Below the pieces are notes generated by a model that searched no databases, was not told the origin of the DNA, and saw only the letters and a program-made list of their open reading frames with translations. Shown here one piece after another: positions 22,114-32,600 of a DNA stretch of 64,000 nt. Both the position numbers and the translations under genes were made by a program. How positions within the stretch are numbered: position 1 is the stretch's first letter; every line of letters starts with the position of its first letter. Origin of the DNA: DATFQI01 sp963816955 (GTDB lineage Bacteria; Actinomycetota; Thermoleophilia; Solirubrobacterales; Solirubrobacteraceae); assembly GCA_963816955.1 (NCBI GenBank), contig CAWFME010000005.1:186001-250000 (forward strand), read 5' to 3'.

Positions 22114-25002
22114 CTAGGCGGCTTCGTCGCCCGCGGCGCCCTCGACGGCGGCGCGGACGCGCTCCGTCGCCGCTTCCAGCGGGCTCGGCGCTGCGGCGGG
22201 CTTCTTGCGGGCGCGCGTGGCGCGCTTGGGCTTGGCGGCGGGCTCGCCGCTCTCGAGCGCGGCCGCGGCGTCGGCGGCCTTCTCGACCGCGGGCTTGCGG
22301 GCGCGCGAGCGGGGCGCGCGCTCGGGCTTCGCAGCAGGCTCGCCGGCGGGCGCCTCGGCTGCGGGAGCCGGGGCCGCCTCGGCGGGAGCGGGCTTCTTGC
22401 GCGGCGCGCGCTTGCGCTTGGGCTTCGGGGCCTCCTCGGCGGGCGCCTCCTCCGCCTCGGGCGCGGCGTCGCCAGGGTCGGCGTCGACGGCCCTGCGCGT
22501 GCGGGAGCGGCCGCGGCGCGGCTTCGGCCTGGTCTCCGGCTGCGCCCCGTCGCCCTCCGCGGCGCCGTCGGCCTGCGCCTCCTCGGCGGCGGCGGTCGTC
22601 GCGACGGCGTCGACCTGGCTCTCGCCCGCGCTCATGCCCTTCTTACGACGGCGGCGCGAGGAGCGCTTGCCCTTGCCCTTCGGGAAGTTGCGCAGCAGCT
22701 CGCGGGCGAGCGCGGCGGGCTTGCGCGACATGCGGGTGCGCGCGCCGTTGATGACCTCGCCGGCCTCTGCGGTGTGCGGCAGCGCGGCGGCCAGCAGCGC
22801 GGCGCTCAGGCGCCGGTCCTGCTGGCGCGCCGCGTGCACGAGCCGGCGCGCGTTGCGGGCGTGCGCGCCGCCCGAGGAGTTCACGAGCAGGCCGAGCAGG
22901 CGCTTGGTCTCCGGCCAGCGCTGGACGGCGTACTCCTCGTGCACCTCGCGCGTCAGGTTGGCGCAGCGCCAGATCCAGTTGTTGGCCTGGTCGCGGCGGC
23001 CGATCTTCTTCTCGGCCAGCGCCTGCAGGACGACCTTGACGCCCTCGCGCTTGTCGTCGCGCGGCCAGCCCTCGACGAAGTCCAGCGCGCGGTCGAACGC
23101 CTCGGCGTCCTTGGACGCCGCGATCTCCGTCAGCGCGCGCAGGCGCAGCTGCGGGTTCTTGTTGCGCTCGACCGCGGTCAGCAGGAAGGTGCGCTTGAGC
23201 TCGCCGCCCTGGTCGAAGTGCAGCATCGCGCGCGCCCGGCGCCAGCCCGCGGGCGCCACGCGGGCGCCGGCCAGCGCGGCCCACTGGACCTGCTCGCCGT
23301 AGTCGAGGTGCTCGACGGCGATCCGCCACAGCTCGCGCTCGAAGACCTCGATCCGGCGGTTCTCGTCGGCGGTGACGGGGAGCACGCGGCGCTCGACCCG
23401 CAGCCGGCGGCCGCGGCCACGGCGCACCGGGCCGACGACGATCGCGCCGCCGCGGTAGACGTCGCGGTCCAGGAGCGAGTGCAGCGTCACCACGGGGTCG
23501 TCGTGCTTGGTCGCCGGGTGGACGAAGTCGACGACGATGCCCGCCTCCTTGCCCGGCTGGCGGCGGGTGACGCGGCCGACGCGCTGCTGGTAGATGCGCT
23601 TGGAGGCCGTCGGCGCGAGGTGCATGCAGACCGTCGCGCGCGGTGAATTCCAGCCCTCGGCGAGCAGCTGCGCGTTGACGAGCACGTCGACGTCACCGCG
23701 CTCGTAGCGGGCGAGGATCTCGGCCAGCTCGCGCTTGGGCGTCTCGCCCGAGACGGCCTGCGCCTTCATGCCGAGCTCGCGGAACGCCTCGGCGACGTTG
23801 TAGGCGTGGCGCACGCCGGCGGAGTAGACGACGCCCGGGACGCCGTTGAAGCGCGTCTTGTAGAGGTCGGCGATCGCGAGGTTGAACGGCTGCTGGTCCA
23901 GCAGCTCGGCCAGCATCTCCTGGTCGAACTCCGTGTCGACCTCGCCGCGGCGCAGCGGCACCTTGGCGATCGTGCGCACGCCGGGGCCGGGCGGGATCCG
24001 CACGCAGCGCAGCGGCGCGATGACGCCGCGGCGCGCCGCCTGCGCGAGGTCGAAGCGCGAGGTCTGGGTCGGGAAGAGGTCGGTGACGTGGCGGGCGATC
24101 AGCGCGCCCGTCGCGGTCATGCCGACGAAGATCGGGCCGCCCCAGTTGCGGATCGAGGCGGAGGTCTTCTCGCCCAGAGCCGTGTGCGCCTCGTCGCAGA
24201 TGACGATCGCGTACGCATCGGAGATCTTGCCCGCGTTGCGGACGAACCACTGGTACGTCTCGACCGTTACGGGCCCGTTGCCCGGGTCCTTGTCGCCGAG
24301 CAGCGCCGGCGAGATCCGCTTGGCGTAGCCGCGGTCGCGCAGCTCGCCGTGGAACTGGTCGACGAGGTTGCGGCGGTGGGTGAGGATCAGCACGCCGCCG
24401 GTGCGCGAGGCCTCGACGAAGCCGAGCGCGGCGACCGTCTTGCCGGCGCCGGTCGCGTGCTCGAACCAGAAGCGCTTGGCCGCGTTGGGGTCCTCGGGCT
24501 GCTCCTCGAGCTGGGCGTCGTCGTCGTCCGTGTCGAGACTCCAGTCGAGCGGCTCCTCCGGCTCGTCGTCGTCCTCGTCGTCGCCATCGGCCTCCTCGCC
24601 GGGGATGCCGACGGGCGCCAGCGCGACCACGTCCTCGGGCGCGACGGCGCCGTTTCCGTTGCCGTTGCGCTGCGCCTCGGCGAGCAGCGCGGTCAGCGTG
24701 CCCGACAGCGCGTCGACCTGGTGGGCGCTCAGCACGGTGCCGTCGACCAGGCGCGGCTCCTGGACGCTGAGCAGGCGCTCGAGGCCGAGCAGCAGCGAGA
24801 ACTTGCGCCGCCACTCCACCGACGGGACCTCGAGGCCCTCGTCGAGCTCGGCGATCGCGGCGTCGAACGCGACCCGGCGCGGGGCGCCGGCCGCAAGCGC
24901 GGTCGCGAGCTCCTCGCCCTCGATCAGGAAGGGCTCGCGCGTGAACTTCGCGACCCGTTCGAGGTCCGCAGAAGTGGGTGCGTGCGTGGCGCGATCGGCC
25001 AC
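22114..25002 (-). CDS. SF2 DEAD/DEAH-box helicase with histone-H1-like C-terminal tail
   Basis: About 960 residues. Residues 180-600 form a type III restriction-like SF2 helicase core: Walker A ATGAGKT, CDEAHTALGE (motif II), GMTATG (III), and the C-terminal lobe with VVYSAGVRHAYNVAE, NAQLLAEGWNSP and IYQQRVGRVTRR (VI). A DED-rich acidic insert (GEEADGDDEDDDEPEEPLDW) precedes the Walker box. The last 230 residues are Ala/Lys/Arg/Pro-rich with repeated AKPKR/ARKPA units like bacterial histone-H1 tails. GTG 25002 is my choice; TTG 25020 is possible, and no clear RBS is seen. No methyltransferase or specificity gene is adjacent, so it is not an obvious restriction subunit. Confidence 0.88.
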   Translation of the reverse strand: MADRATHAPTSADLERVAKFTREPFLIEGEELATALAAGAPRRVAFDAAIAELDEGLEVPSVEWRRKFSLLLGLERLLSVQEPRLVDGTVLSAHQVDALSGTLTALLAEAQRNGNGNGAVAPEDVVALAPVGIPGEEADGDDEDDDEPEEPLDWSLDTDDDDAQLEEQPEDPNAAKRFWFEHATGAGKTVAALGFVEASRTGGVLILTHRRNLVDQFHGELRDRGYAKRISPALLGDKDPGNGPVTVETYQWFVRNAGKISDAYAIVICDEAHTALGEKTSASIRNWGGPIFVGMTATGALIARHVTDLFPTQTSRFDLAQAARRGVIAPLRCVRIPPGPGVRTIAKVPLRRGEVDTEFDQEMLAELLDQQPFNLAIADLYKTRFNGVPGVVYSAGVRHAYNVAEAFRELGMKAQAVSGETPKRELAEILARYERGDVDVLVNAQLLAEGWNSPRATVCMHLAPTASKRIYQQRVGRVTRRQPGKEAGIVVDFVHPATKHDDPVVTLHSLLDRDVYRGGAIVVGPVRRGRGRRLRVERRVLPVTADENRRIEVFERELWRIAVEHLDYGEQVQWAALAGARVAPAGWRRARAMLHFDQGGELKRTFLLTAVERNKNPQLRLRALTEIAASKDAEAFDRALDFVEGWPRDDKREGVKVVLQALAEKKIGRRDQANNWIWRCANLTREVHEEYAVQRWPETKRLLGLLVNSSGGAHARNARRLVHAARQQDRRLSAALLAAALPHTAEAGEVINGARTRMSRKPAALARELLRNFPKGKGKRSSRRRRKKGMSAGESQVDAVATTAAAEEAQADGAAEGDGAQPETRPKPRRGRSRTRRAVDADPGDAAPEAEEAPAEEAPKPKRKRAPRKKPAPAEAAPAPAAEAPAGEPAAKPERAPRSRARKPAVEKAADAAAALESGEPAAKPKRATRARKKPAAAPSPLEAATERVRAAVEGAAGDEAA

Positions 25003-25198
25003 TGACGTGGTTTCAGCCAAGGAAAGGCGAGACGTTCGGGAAAGAAAACGGAACGGCACGCTGAGGTGCGCCGTCCGGTGGAAACCCTCGCGGGCTCGAC
25101 GTCGAGCCGGGTGTCGCAGCGGCGCGCCCCTTCGAATGTGCCGCCCGCGAGTGGCCTCCATTAAAGCAGCCATTCCGGGTATGCGACCCTGATCTGGC

Positions 25199-25805
25199 AT
25201 GAACCGGGCCCTGATAGCGCTCGCCGCCGTCGCTCTCGCGGCGGTCCTTGTCATCGGCCTGACGCAGGCGGGCGGTCCGGATGTGCCCGGTCAGGAGGGC
25301 GGGGGCTTCGATCTCGCGGAGGCCAAGCGCGACCTCGCGGGCGCCCCGGCGCCGCTCGCGTCGCTGCACGAGCAGTCCAACGAGCTGCTGAGCGGGGGCA
25401 CTCGCGCCTTCGAGGAGCGCTTGGAGCAGCTGCGCGGCCACCCGGTCGTGATCAACAAGTGGGCGTCGTGGTGCGGACCCTGCCGCGCCGAGTTCCCGAT
25501 CTTCCAGCAGGTCGCCACCGCCCGCGGCAAGGAGATCGCCTTCGTCGGCGTCAACGCGCGCGACAAGGCCCCCGCCGCCGAGCGCTTCTCCGCCCGCTAC
25601 CCCGTGCCCTATCCGTCCTACGAGGACCCCGGCGAGAAGATCGCCCGCGCGCTGAAGGCGCCGTCGAACTTCCCCGTGACGGTGTTCGTCGACGCGCAGG
25701 GCAAGACCGTCTTCGACCCACACGGGCGGCTACCGATCCGCCGCCGAGCTCTCGGCCGACATCGACGAGAACCTTGGGTGCCTGAAATACGCGTCGACCC
25801 GCTGA
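25199..25805 (+). CDS. TlpA-like membrane-anchored thioredoxin (one frameshift near the C-terminus)
   Basis: About 200 residues. An N-terminal membrane anchor/signal (RALIALAAVALAAVLVIGL), then a thioredoxin fold with active site WASWCGPCRAEFP, the strand EIAFVGVNARDKA and cis-Pro NFPVTVFVDAQGKTVF. The written frame runs on into the next gene, but near 25718 restoring one GC gives the expected end HTGGYRSAAELSADIDENL and a stop at 25803-25805. Probably an extracytoplasmic thiol-disulfide reductase, perhaps for cytochrome c apoprotein, which would fit the ccm genes elsewhere in the window (inference). Confidence 0.85.
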
Positions 25806-26761
25806 CCGGCCACCGGGCGATCGTGGCCGGCGACCGCGCGGACCGTCCCGGCGGGGGCTTCGCGGTGAGCGCGCCCGAGCCGGTCGACGAGGCGGCCGAT
25901 CCGTTCTTGGAAGGCCACGAGGACCAGACGCCGCCCGAGCTGCACGCGCTGCGGCCGGACGGCTCCGCGCCGGACACGCCGGGCTGGACCGTGCGCGCGG
26001 TGCCGAACCTCTACCCGGCGCTCGTGCCGGGAGCGCCCGCGCCGGAGGCCGAGGCCAACCCCGACCTGTTCTCCGCCCAGCCGGCGGAGGGCGCGCACGA
26101 GGTGATCGTCAACTCGCCGCGGCCGGTGGTCGCGCTGTCGGACCTCGAGCCGGACGAGCTCGTCCTCGCCATGGAGACGTGGCGCACGCGCATGCGCGCG
26201 CACGCGGGCGCCGCCTGCCGGCACCTGATCGTCAACGAGCGCCCGGAGGCGGGCGCCTCGCTGCCGCACACCCACGCGCAGCTCTACGCGCTGGGCTTCG
26301 TCCCCGCCGCGATCGCCCGCGAGCGCGAGCGCTTCTCCGCCTACGCGGTCCGCACGATGGGCTCCAACCTGCTCGGCGACCTCGTGCAGGAGGAGGTCCG
26401 CCGACGGGTCCGCATCGTCGCGATCGACGACGAGGCCGTGCTGATGGCGCCGTGGGCCTCGCAGGTCCCGTTCCAGCTGATGCTGGCGCCGCGCCGCACC
26501 GCGCGCGCGCTTCGAGGACGACGGGCCGCTCGGCGCCGCGCTGCTGCACGACGCGCTCTCCCGCCTGCGCCGGCTGTTCGGCGCCCCGCCGCCGCTGAAC
26601 CTGTGGGTGCGCACCGCCCCGCAGGGCGCGGAGCACTTCTGCCTGGCGGATCGACATCCTGCCCGCGGCTCTCCCACCGCGCCGGGCTCGAGCTCGGCGC
26701 GGGCGTCGGCCTGTGCACGGTCGCGCCCGAGGACGCGGCCGCCCAGCTGAAAGAAGCCTGA
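25778..26761 (+). pseudogene. Galactose-1-phosphate uridylyltransferase-like protein (frameshifted at C-terminus)
   Basis: About 330 residues of the HIT-superfamily GalT type. GTG 25778 begins PEIRVDPLTGHRAIVAGDRA, then AVPNLYPAL, HEVIVNSPRP, the nucleotidyl-transfer site ASLPHTHAQLYALGF (His-x-His), EAVLMAPWASQVPFQLML and, after a frame change, WRIDILP and ELGAGVGLCTVAPEDAA. Frame breaks near 26508, 26646 and 26672 are each mended by one GC/CG. The HPH of classical GalT is HTH here, as in some broader GalT-like proteins, so the sugar substrate is uncertain. It overlaps the TlpA-like gene end by 28 nt. Confidence 0.82.
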
Positions 26762-26771
26762 CCCGAGGCTC

Positions 26772-29161
26772 ATGGCGCGTGCCAGCGCGCCGATACAAGG
26801 AGCAATGCCCTCGGAGCCGAGCCCGGGCCGGTACCGCTGGCGGCGCGCCATCGCCGCCTGCGGCATGCTGACGTCACTCGTCGCGCTCGGCGCCATCGGC
26901 CACGACGGCCAGCCGGGCCTCGTCTCGCTGTGGCTGCTGTTCGCCGGCCTCGCGCTCGCCGCGCTGAGCCTGCACGCGATCCGCAAGGAGCGCCGCGCCG
27001 GCGAGCTGCTCGCGGCGCCGCCAGTCCGAGCGCGACCAGGCCGAGAGCCGCCGCATCGCCGCGGAGGCGCGCTCGATCGAGCTGGCCGAGACCTCGCCCG
27101 ACATCGTCTGCGCTCCACGGCCCCGACGGCCGCCTGACCTCCGTCTCGCCCGCCTGCCGCGCGCGTGCTCGGCTACGAGCCCGACGAGCTGATCGGCCGC
27201 CGCCGGCGACGACTTCGTGCTCGCCGAGGACATGCCCGTCATCGCTCGCCATGCGCAACCGCGCCCGCGAGGCCGACGACGTGAGCGCCACCTTCCGGCT
27301 CGTGCACCGCGACGGCCGCCCGATCTGGGTCGAGGCCAAGCTGCGCATCGTCCGCGACGCCCGCGGCCGCGTCGCCGAGACGCACGCGATCGTCCGCGAC
27401 GTCCACGAGCGCATCGAGGCCCAGCGCGCGCTGGCCGAGGCCGAGGAGCGCTTCCGCACCGCCTTCGAGGAGGGCGCCGCCGGGCATGGCGATCGTCAGC
27501 CCCGACGGCCGGCTGCTGCGCGTCAACCGCGCGCTGTGCACGATCACCGGCCACCAGCCGAGCGACCTCGAGGGCCGCACGATGCTCTCGCTGCTGCACC
27601 CTGAGGACCGCGTCGCAGCACGACGAGGAGAGCGATCGGATGCTCTCCGGCCAGATCGCGACCGCCCGCGGCGAGCGCCGCTACCTCCACGACGACGGGC
27701 ACGTCGTCTGGGTCGCCGTCTCGACCACGCTCGTGCGCGACGCCGGCGGCGCGCCCGCTGCACTTCCTCACCCAGGCCCAGGACGTCACGGAGCGCCGCC
27801 GCTACGAGGCCGAGCTGCGCCACATGGCCGACCACGACGCGCTCACCGGCCTGCTCAACCGCCGCGCCTTCGAGCGCGAGCTCGAGCGCCACGTCGATCA
27901 CGTCGCCCGCTACGGCCCGCGCGGCGCCGCCGTGCTGATCGACGTCGACCTGTTCAAGAACGTCAACGACACGCTCGGCCACAGCGCGGGCGACCAGCTG
28001 ATCGGCAAGGTCGCCGACGCGCTGCGCGACCGGCTGCGCGACGGCGAGGTGATCGCCCGCCTCGGCGGCGACGAGTTCGCCGTGCTCGTGCCCGACGGCG
28101 GCCCCGAGGACGCGCGCGCGATCGCCGAGGACCTGCTCGAGGCGATCCGCGCGGTGCGGATCTCCAGCCACTCCGGCCGCCTGCGCAACGTCAGCGCCTC
28201 GCATCGGCGTCGCGGTGTTCGACTCGCGCCGGCTGACCGGCGAGGACGTGCTCGTCAACGCCGATCTCGCCATGTACGAGGCCAAGGAGGCCGGCCGCGA
28301 CCAGGTCGCCTGCCACGTCGACCGCCAAGGACGCGCGGCCGGCTCGCCACGCGGCTGTCCTGGACGGACGTGATCCGCGACGCGCTCGACGAGGAGCGGC
28401 TCGTGCTGCAGGCCCAGCCGATCATGGACCTCGCCTCTGGCGAGATCCACCAGTACGAGATGCTGCTGCGGATGCGCGACCCGCTCGGCGAGCTGATCTC
28501 GCCGGCCGCGTTCCTGCCCGTCGCGGAGCGCTACGACCTGATCGGCGCGATCGACAAGTGGGTCGTCAAGCGCGCGATCGAGATGCTCGGCGAGGAGCTC
28601 GCGCGCAAGAACCGGCTCGTGTTCGAGGTCAACATCTCCGGCCGCTCGACCGGCGACCCGGAGCTGCTCGAGCTGATCGAGCACGAGCTCGCGGCCAACT
28701 CCGTCGCGCCGGAGCAGGTCATCTTCGAGATCACGGAGACGACGGCGGTCGGCAACATCCCGCGCGCGCAGGAGTTCGCCGCCCACCTCAACCAGCTCGG
28801 CTGCCGCTTCGCGCTCGACGACTTCGGCGCCGCGTTCGCCAGCTTCTACTACCTCAAGCACCTGCCGTTCGACTACCTGAAGATCGACGGCGAGTTCGTG
28901 CGCACGTGCCTCGGCGACCGCACGGACCAGCTCGTCATCCAGGCCGTCGTCGACATCGCGCGCGGCCTCGGCAAGCGCACGGTGGCCGAGATGGTCGGCG
29001 ACCAGCCCACGCTGGAGCTGCTGGCCGGGCTCGGCGTCGACCACGCGCAGGGCTACCACATCGGCAAGCCGGCGCCGCTGGCGAAGTGGCTCGTCGAGGA
29101 GAAGCGCAAGCGCGAGCGGGCCGCGAAGGGCCCGCTCAAGGTAGTTTCGCGCACCTTGTGA
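26772..29161 (+). pseudogene. PAS-PAS-GGDEF-EAL cyclic-di-GMP signalling protein (many frameshifts)
   Basis: About 800 residues. Two N-terminal membrane helices (MLTSLVALGAIGHDG region and LVSLWLLFAGLALAAL), two PAS/PAC modules (around IELAETSPDIVCA and GMAIVSPDGRLLRVNRAL), a GGDEF domain with ADHDALTGLLNRRAF and the intact active site RLGGDEFAVLV, then an EAL domain with YEMLLRM, NISGRS, DDFGAAFASFYYLKHLPFDYLK and IDGEF. About a dozen frame changes lie between 27017 and 28345; each I worked through is repaired by one GC (for example GCGC read as GC near 27113, 27246, 27614, 27756 and 28202). From 28360 to the stop it is one frame. Probably a functional bifunctional enzyme. Confidence 0.88.
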
Positions 29162-29592
29162 GAGCGCTCGTCCAGCGCGTCGCCCGCGCGTCCGTGACCG
29201 TCGAGGGCGAGCGCGTGGCCGCGATCGGGCCGGGCCTGCTGGTGCTGCTCGGCGTCACCCACGACGACCGCCCCGAGCACGCGGACCGGCTGGCGGAGAA
29301 GGTGCGCGCGCTGCGGATCTTCGAGGACGGCGAGGGCCGCATGAACGAGCCGCTCGGTGAGCGCGAGCTCCTCTGCGTGTCGCAATTCACGCTCTACGGC
29401 GACGCACGCAAGGGCAACCGCCCCGCGTTCGTCGCCGCGGCCCGGCCCGAGCAGGCCGAGCCGCTCTACGAGCGCTTCTGCGAGCGCGCCGGGGCCCGCC
29501 GCGGCCGCTTCGGCGCCCACATGGACGTCGAGCTGGTCAACGACGGGCCCGTGACGCTGCTGCTAGAGCTTCCCCACCTGACGTCGCCGTAG
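29158..29592 (+). CDS. dtd: D-aminoacyl-tRNA deacylase
   Basis: About 144 residues, full length for DTD, which hydrolyses D-amino acids mischarged on tRNA. N-terminal RALVQRVARASVTVEGE, the catalytic SQFTLYGDARKGNRP (the SQFTLY motif) and the cross-subunit GPVTLLLELP near the C-terminus (usual NxGPVT). GTG 29158 overlaps the preceding stop. Confidence 0.96.
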   Translation: MRALVQRVARASVTVEGERVAAIGPGLLVLLGVTHDDRPEHADRLAEKVRALRIFEDGEGRMNEPLGERELLCVSQFTLYGDARKGNRPAFVAAARPEQAEPLYERFCERAGARRGRFGAHMDVELVNDGPVTLLLELPHLTSP

Positions 29593-29662
29593 GCAGCGAG
29601 CTTGCGAGCGCCGACAGGCGAAACCTCAGTTGCAGCGAGCTTGCGAGCGCCGACAGGCGAAA
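29593..29662. repeat. Two 31-bp direct repeats between convergent genes
   Basis: Identical copies at 29593-29623 and 29632-29662, separated by 8 bp (period 39). Each starts GCAGCGAGCTTGCGAGCG and contains CGCC-GACA-GGCG, a small hairpin. They fill the gap between dtd and the convergent beta-propeller gene and so may act as a tandem terminator. Two units only, so not a CRISPR. Confidence 0.7.
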
Positions 29663-32600
29663 TCACAGCTTCCTGGAGGTGAGGGTTCTCCTGATCGTGC
29701 GCCCACCCCTGGTGGCACGCACCGTGACCTTGTAGTCGCCGCGCGGCCGGTTCTTCTGCGCGAAGCGCACGCGATGCGTGCGACCCGGAGCCTTGGTCGC
29801 GGACCGGTAGCGCTTCATCACGCGCGTGCCGCGCTTGACGGTCACGGTGACCCTGGCCGCGTCGAGCAGCCGGTAGGCGATCCCGAGCGACCTGCGGCCC
29901 GTGCCGCCGAACACCGGCCGCTCGAGCTTGTACGAGCGCAGCAGCGTGCAGCCCTCGCGGCCGTAGTGCGCGGGGCGGTTGCTCCAGCGAGCGCCGGCGC
30001 GCTGCCGGTCCAGGCGCCGCGCGTCGATCAGCCCGTTCGACTCGCGCAACCGGAAGCGGACCATGAAGATCCCGTCGCGGATTGTGCGGCCGCGCCGGTT
30101 GGCGCGCCCGTTCCAGGTGAACGACCGCCTGGCGTTCTCGAAGCGCGCGACGAGGCGCTCGCCGATCACCCGGCGCCCGATCGACTGCTGGAACACGTCG
30201 ACCGTCACCGGACGGTCCACCGAGCGGCGGAAGGCGATCTTCAGCCCGCGCCCGGCGGGGCGGGCGCTCGCCGCGGTGAGCGAGCGACTGGCGACGCAGG
30301 CCCGGGGGGTGCTCCCGCCGGCCGGCGGCGGCGTCGTCTGCCCCTGCCCCTGCCCCTGCCCCTGCCCCTGGCCCTGGCCGCCCGAGAAGTTCGGCGGCGG
30401 CGGGGCCGTGCGCCCCTCGTCGGCGAACTCGTAGCGGTAGACGCCGCGGCCCTGGGTCGCGGCGATCAGCGTGTCCGGCTCGGCCGCGTCGGCCTTCGGC
30501 TTGAGCTCGAGCGTGAACACCGGTGCGGTCGGCAGGCCCGAGCCGAGCACCTCGTAGGTCCCACCGGACGTGTCCGAGGAGATGAAGACGCCGAGGTTGG
30601 TGCCGACGACGAGCTGGCCGTTGCGCACCAGCGTCCAGTTCGCGGGAATGTCGGGCAGGTTCCCCGTGATGTCGGTGAACGTCCGGCCCGCGTCCGTGGA
30701 CCGGTAGACGTTGCCGCCGCCCACGTCGGCGTCCTCGCCGAGCCGGCCCGGCGGCAGCCAGCGGCGGCTGTAGCCGCCGAGCGTGGCGTACACCACGCGC
30801 GAGTCGGACGGGTCGATCTGGATCGAGGTGATGTAGCGCTCGGGCAGGCCGGCGGGCTCGAAGCGCTCCCAGTTCTCCGGCGTGCCCGCCTTGCCGATCT
30901 TGCCGTCGGGCGTGACGTTGGAGGCCAGGCCGTTCGCGAACGGCTGGGTGTTGAGCGCGTCGCAGTAGCCACAGAACGCCACGTAGGCCGCGCTGCCGCC
31001 GGCCACGGTGTCGCCCGGTCCGGCCGGCTCGAACTTCGCCGTGCCGGTGAACGGGCCGCTCGCGGCGTAGTTCTGCACGCGGATGACGTACCTCCCCGCG
31101 CCGGGGCGCGTGAGGACCACGCGCTCGGAGGTGGTGCCGCCCTGGGCGGAGGACCCGACGGGCGTGTCCTGACCCTCCTTGTAGACGTACATGTCCCAAT
31201 CGTTGGCGGCGTTCTCCCACGTGATCTCGATCGTCGCCCGCGCGTTGCCCTCGTCGGGCTTGATCTCGAACGGCGTGTCGTCGTAGGTGCCAGGGGCGTC
31301 GGTGCCGCCGCCGGGCAGCGTCGGCGGCGCGGAACCGTCGAACGTGAAGTCGGCCGTCTTGCCGCCGGTGGGCAGCGGCGTGCCGACGCCGCGCACGTCG
31401 ATCGCGGAGATGATGTTGTCGGAGCCGCCTTCGCCCTCGCCGAGGTTGAAGACGGTCTCCCAGTTCTCGGCGCCGTCGGTCGTCTCGTGGACGCTGTTGC
31501 CGGCCGTGATCAGGTGGTTCGGATCGGCCGGGTCCATCGTGAACGGGTTGATGAACTGGTAGGTGTCCTCGGGCGGCGCCACGGAGGACCACGTCTCGCC
31601 TCCGTCCGTGGTCTTCGAGATGTCGTTGAACGTGTAGGACTCGTAGGCGACGTCCGAGTTGTCCGGGTCGACCGCGCTGAACGCGCCGTCGCCGCCGTAG
31701 GTCTCGTACTGGTCGCCGTCGGGCTCGATCTTGAGCTCGCCGTTGTCCTGCAGGCCGGCCCAGATCGTGCCGTCCTTGGCGACCTGCGCGTCGTAGGGCA
31801 GCAGGGTGTTGAAGCCGTTGTTGGCGCCGCGGCCCCAGCCGTCGGGGGAGAGCTCCTCGCCCTCGCCGACCGTCTGGACGTTGACGCCGCCGTCGTGGCC
31901 GACCACGTAGGTCACGCCGCCGTCCTCGCGCGGGATCCAGATCGCCGCGTGCTGGTCCGGGTGCGTGGTCGTCCCGCCCGCGCCCGCGGTGGTCGGGCAC
32001 TCGGGCAGGCCGGTGTTGAGGAACAAGCATGTCTCGCCCGCGAAGTACGGGCCGATGACGTCGAACTGCGAGACGGTGTTCGGCGGCTCGTCGCCGTCGG
32101 CGCCGCAGACGAACGGCGTCGCGTCCTGCGGGTCGGCGGTGTTGCAGTTCTGCCAGACCTCCTCGAGACCGAACGTCAGCCGCGTCGGCACGCCGTTCTC
32201 GTCGGCCCGCGTCGGGTCGGGCGAGACGAAGAGGTTGTACCAGGCCTGGATGCCCGGGCAGTACTGCAGCGCGCAGCCCGTTCCGGTCAGCGCGGAGCCC
32301 GTCCCGGGGTCCTTGAGGTCGTCGCCCGAGTTCATCCGCGTCCACGTACCGCCGAAGTCGTCGGAGACGTAGATGCCGTCGAGCACCGTGTTGTTCGGGA
32401 TCGGCCCGCTCGGGTCGCTGTTCGCGTCGATCACCGGCGCGCCGCCGCGGAAGCGGACCGCGTCCTCGACGATCGCGTAGAGGTAGTTGTGGTCTTGGTC
32501 GGCTCCGTCGGCGTGCCCGAGCTCGACGCGGCCGATCCGCCCCTCGTCGTTGAACGGCGCCGCCGTCGGGGCATCGAGCTTCTCGAACGTGCCCGGCGCC

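Noticed and set aside
22114..25002. Type III restriction enzyme Res subunit
   Set aside because: The helicase core is similar, but there is no endonuclease motif and no Mod or specificity gene beside it; the C-terminus is a basic tail.
25199..26761. Apparent thioredoxin-GalT fusion protein
   Set aside because: One lost GC near 25718 explains the read-through. The restored frame gives a normal TlpA C-terminus with stop at 25805, and GalT has its own GTG at 25778.
29593..29662. Short CRISPR-like array
   Set aside because: Only two repeat units with an 8-bp spacer and no cas genes nearby.
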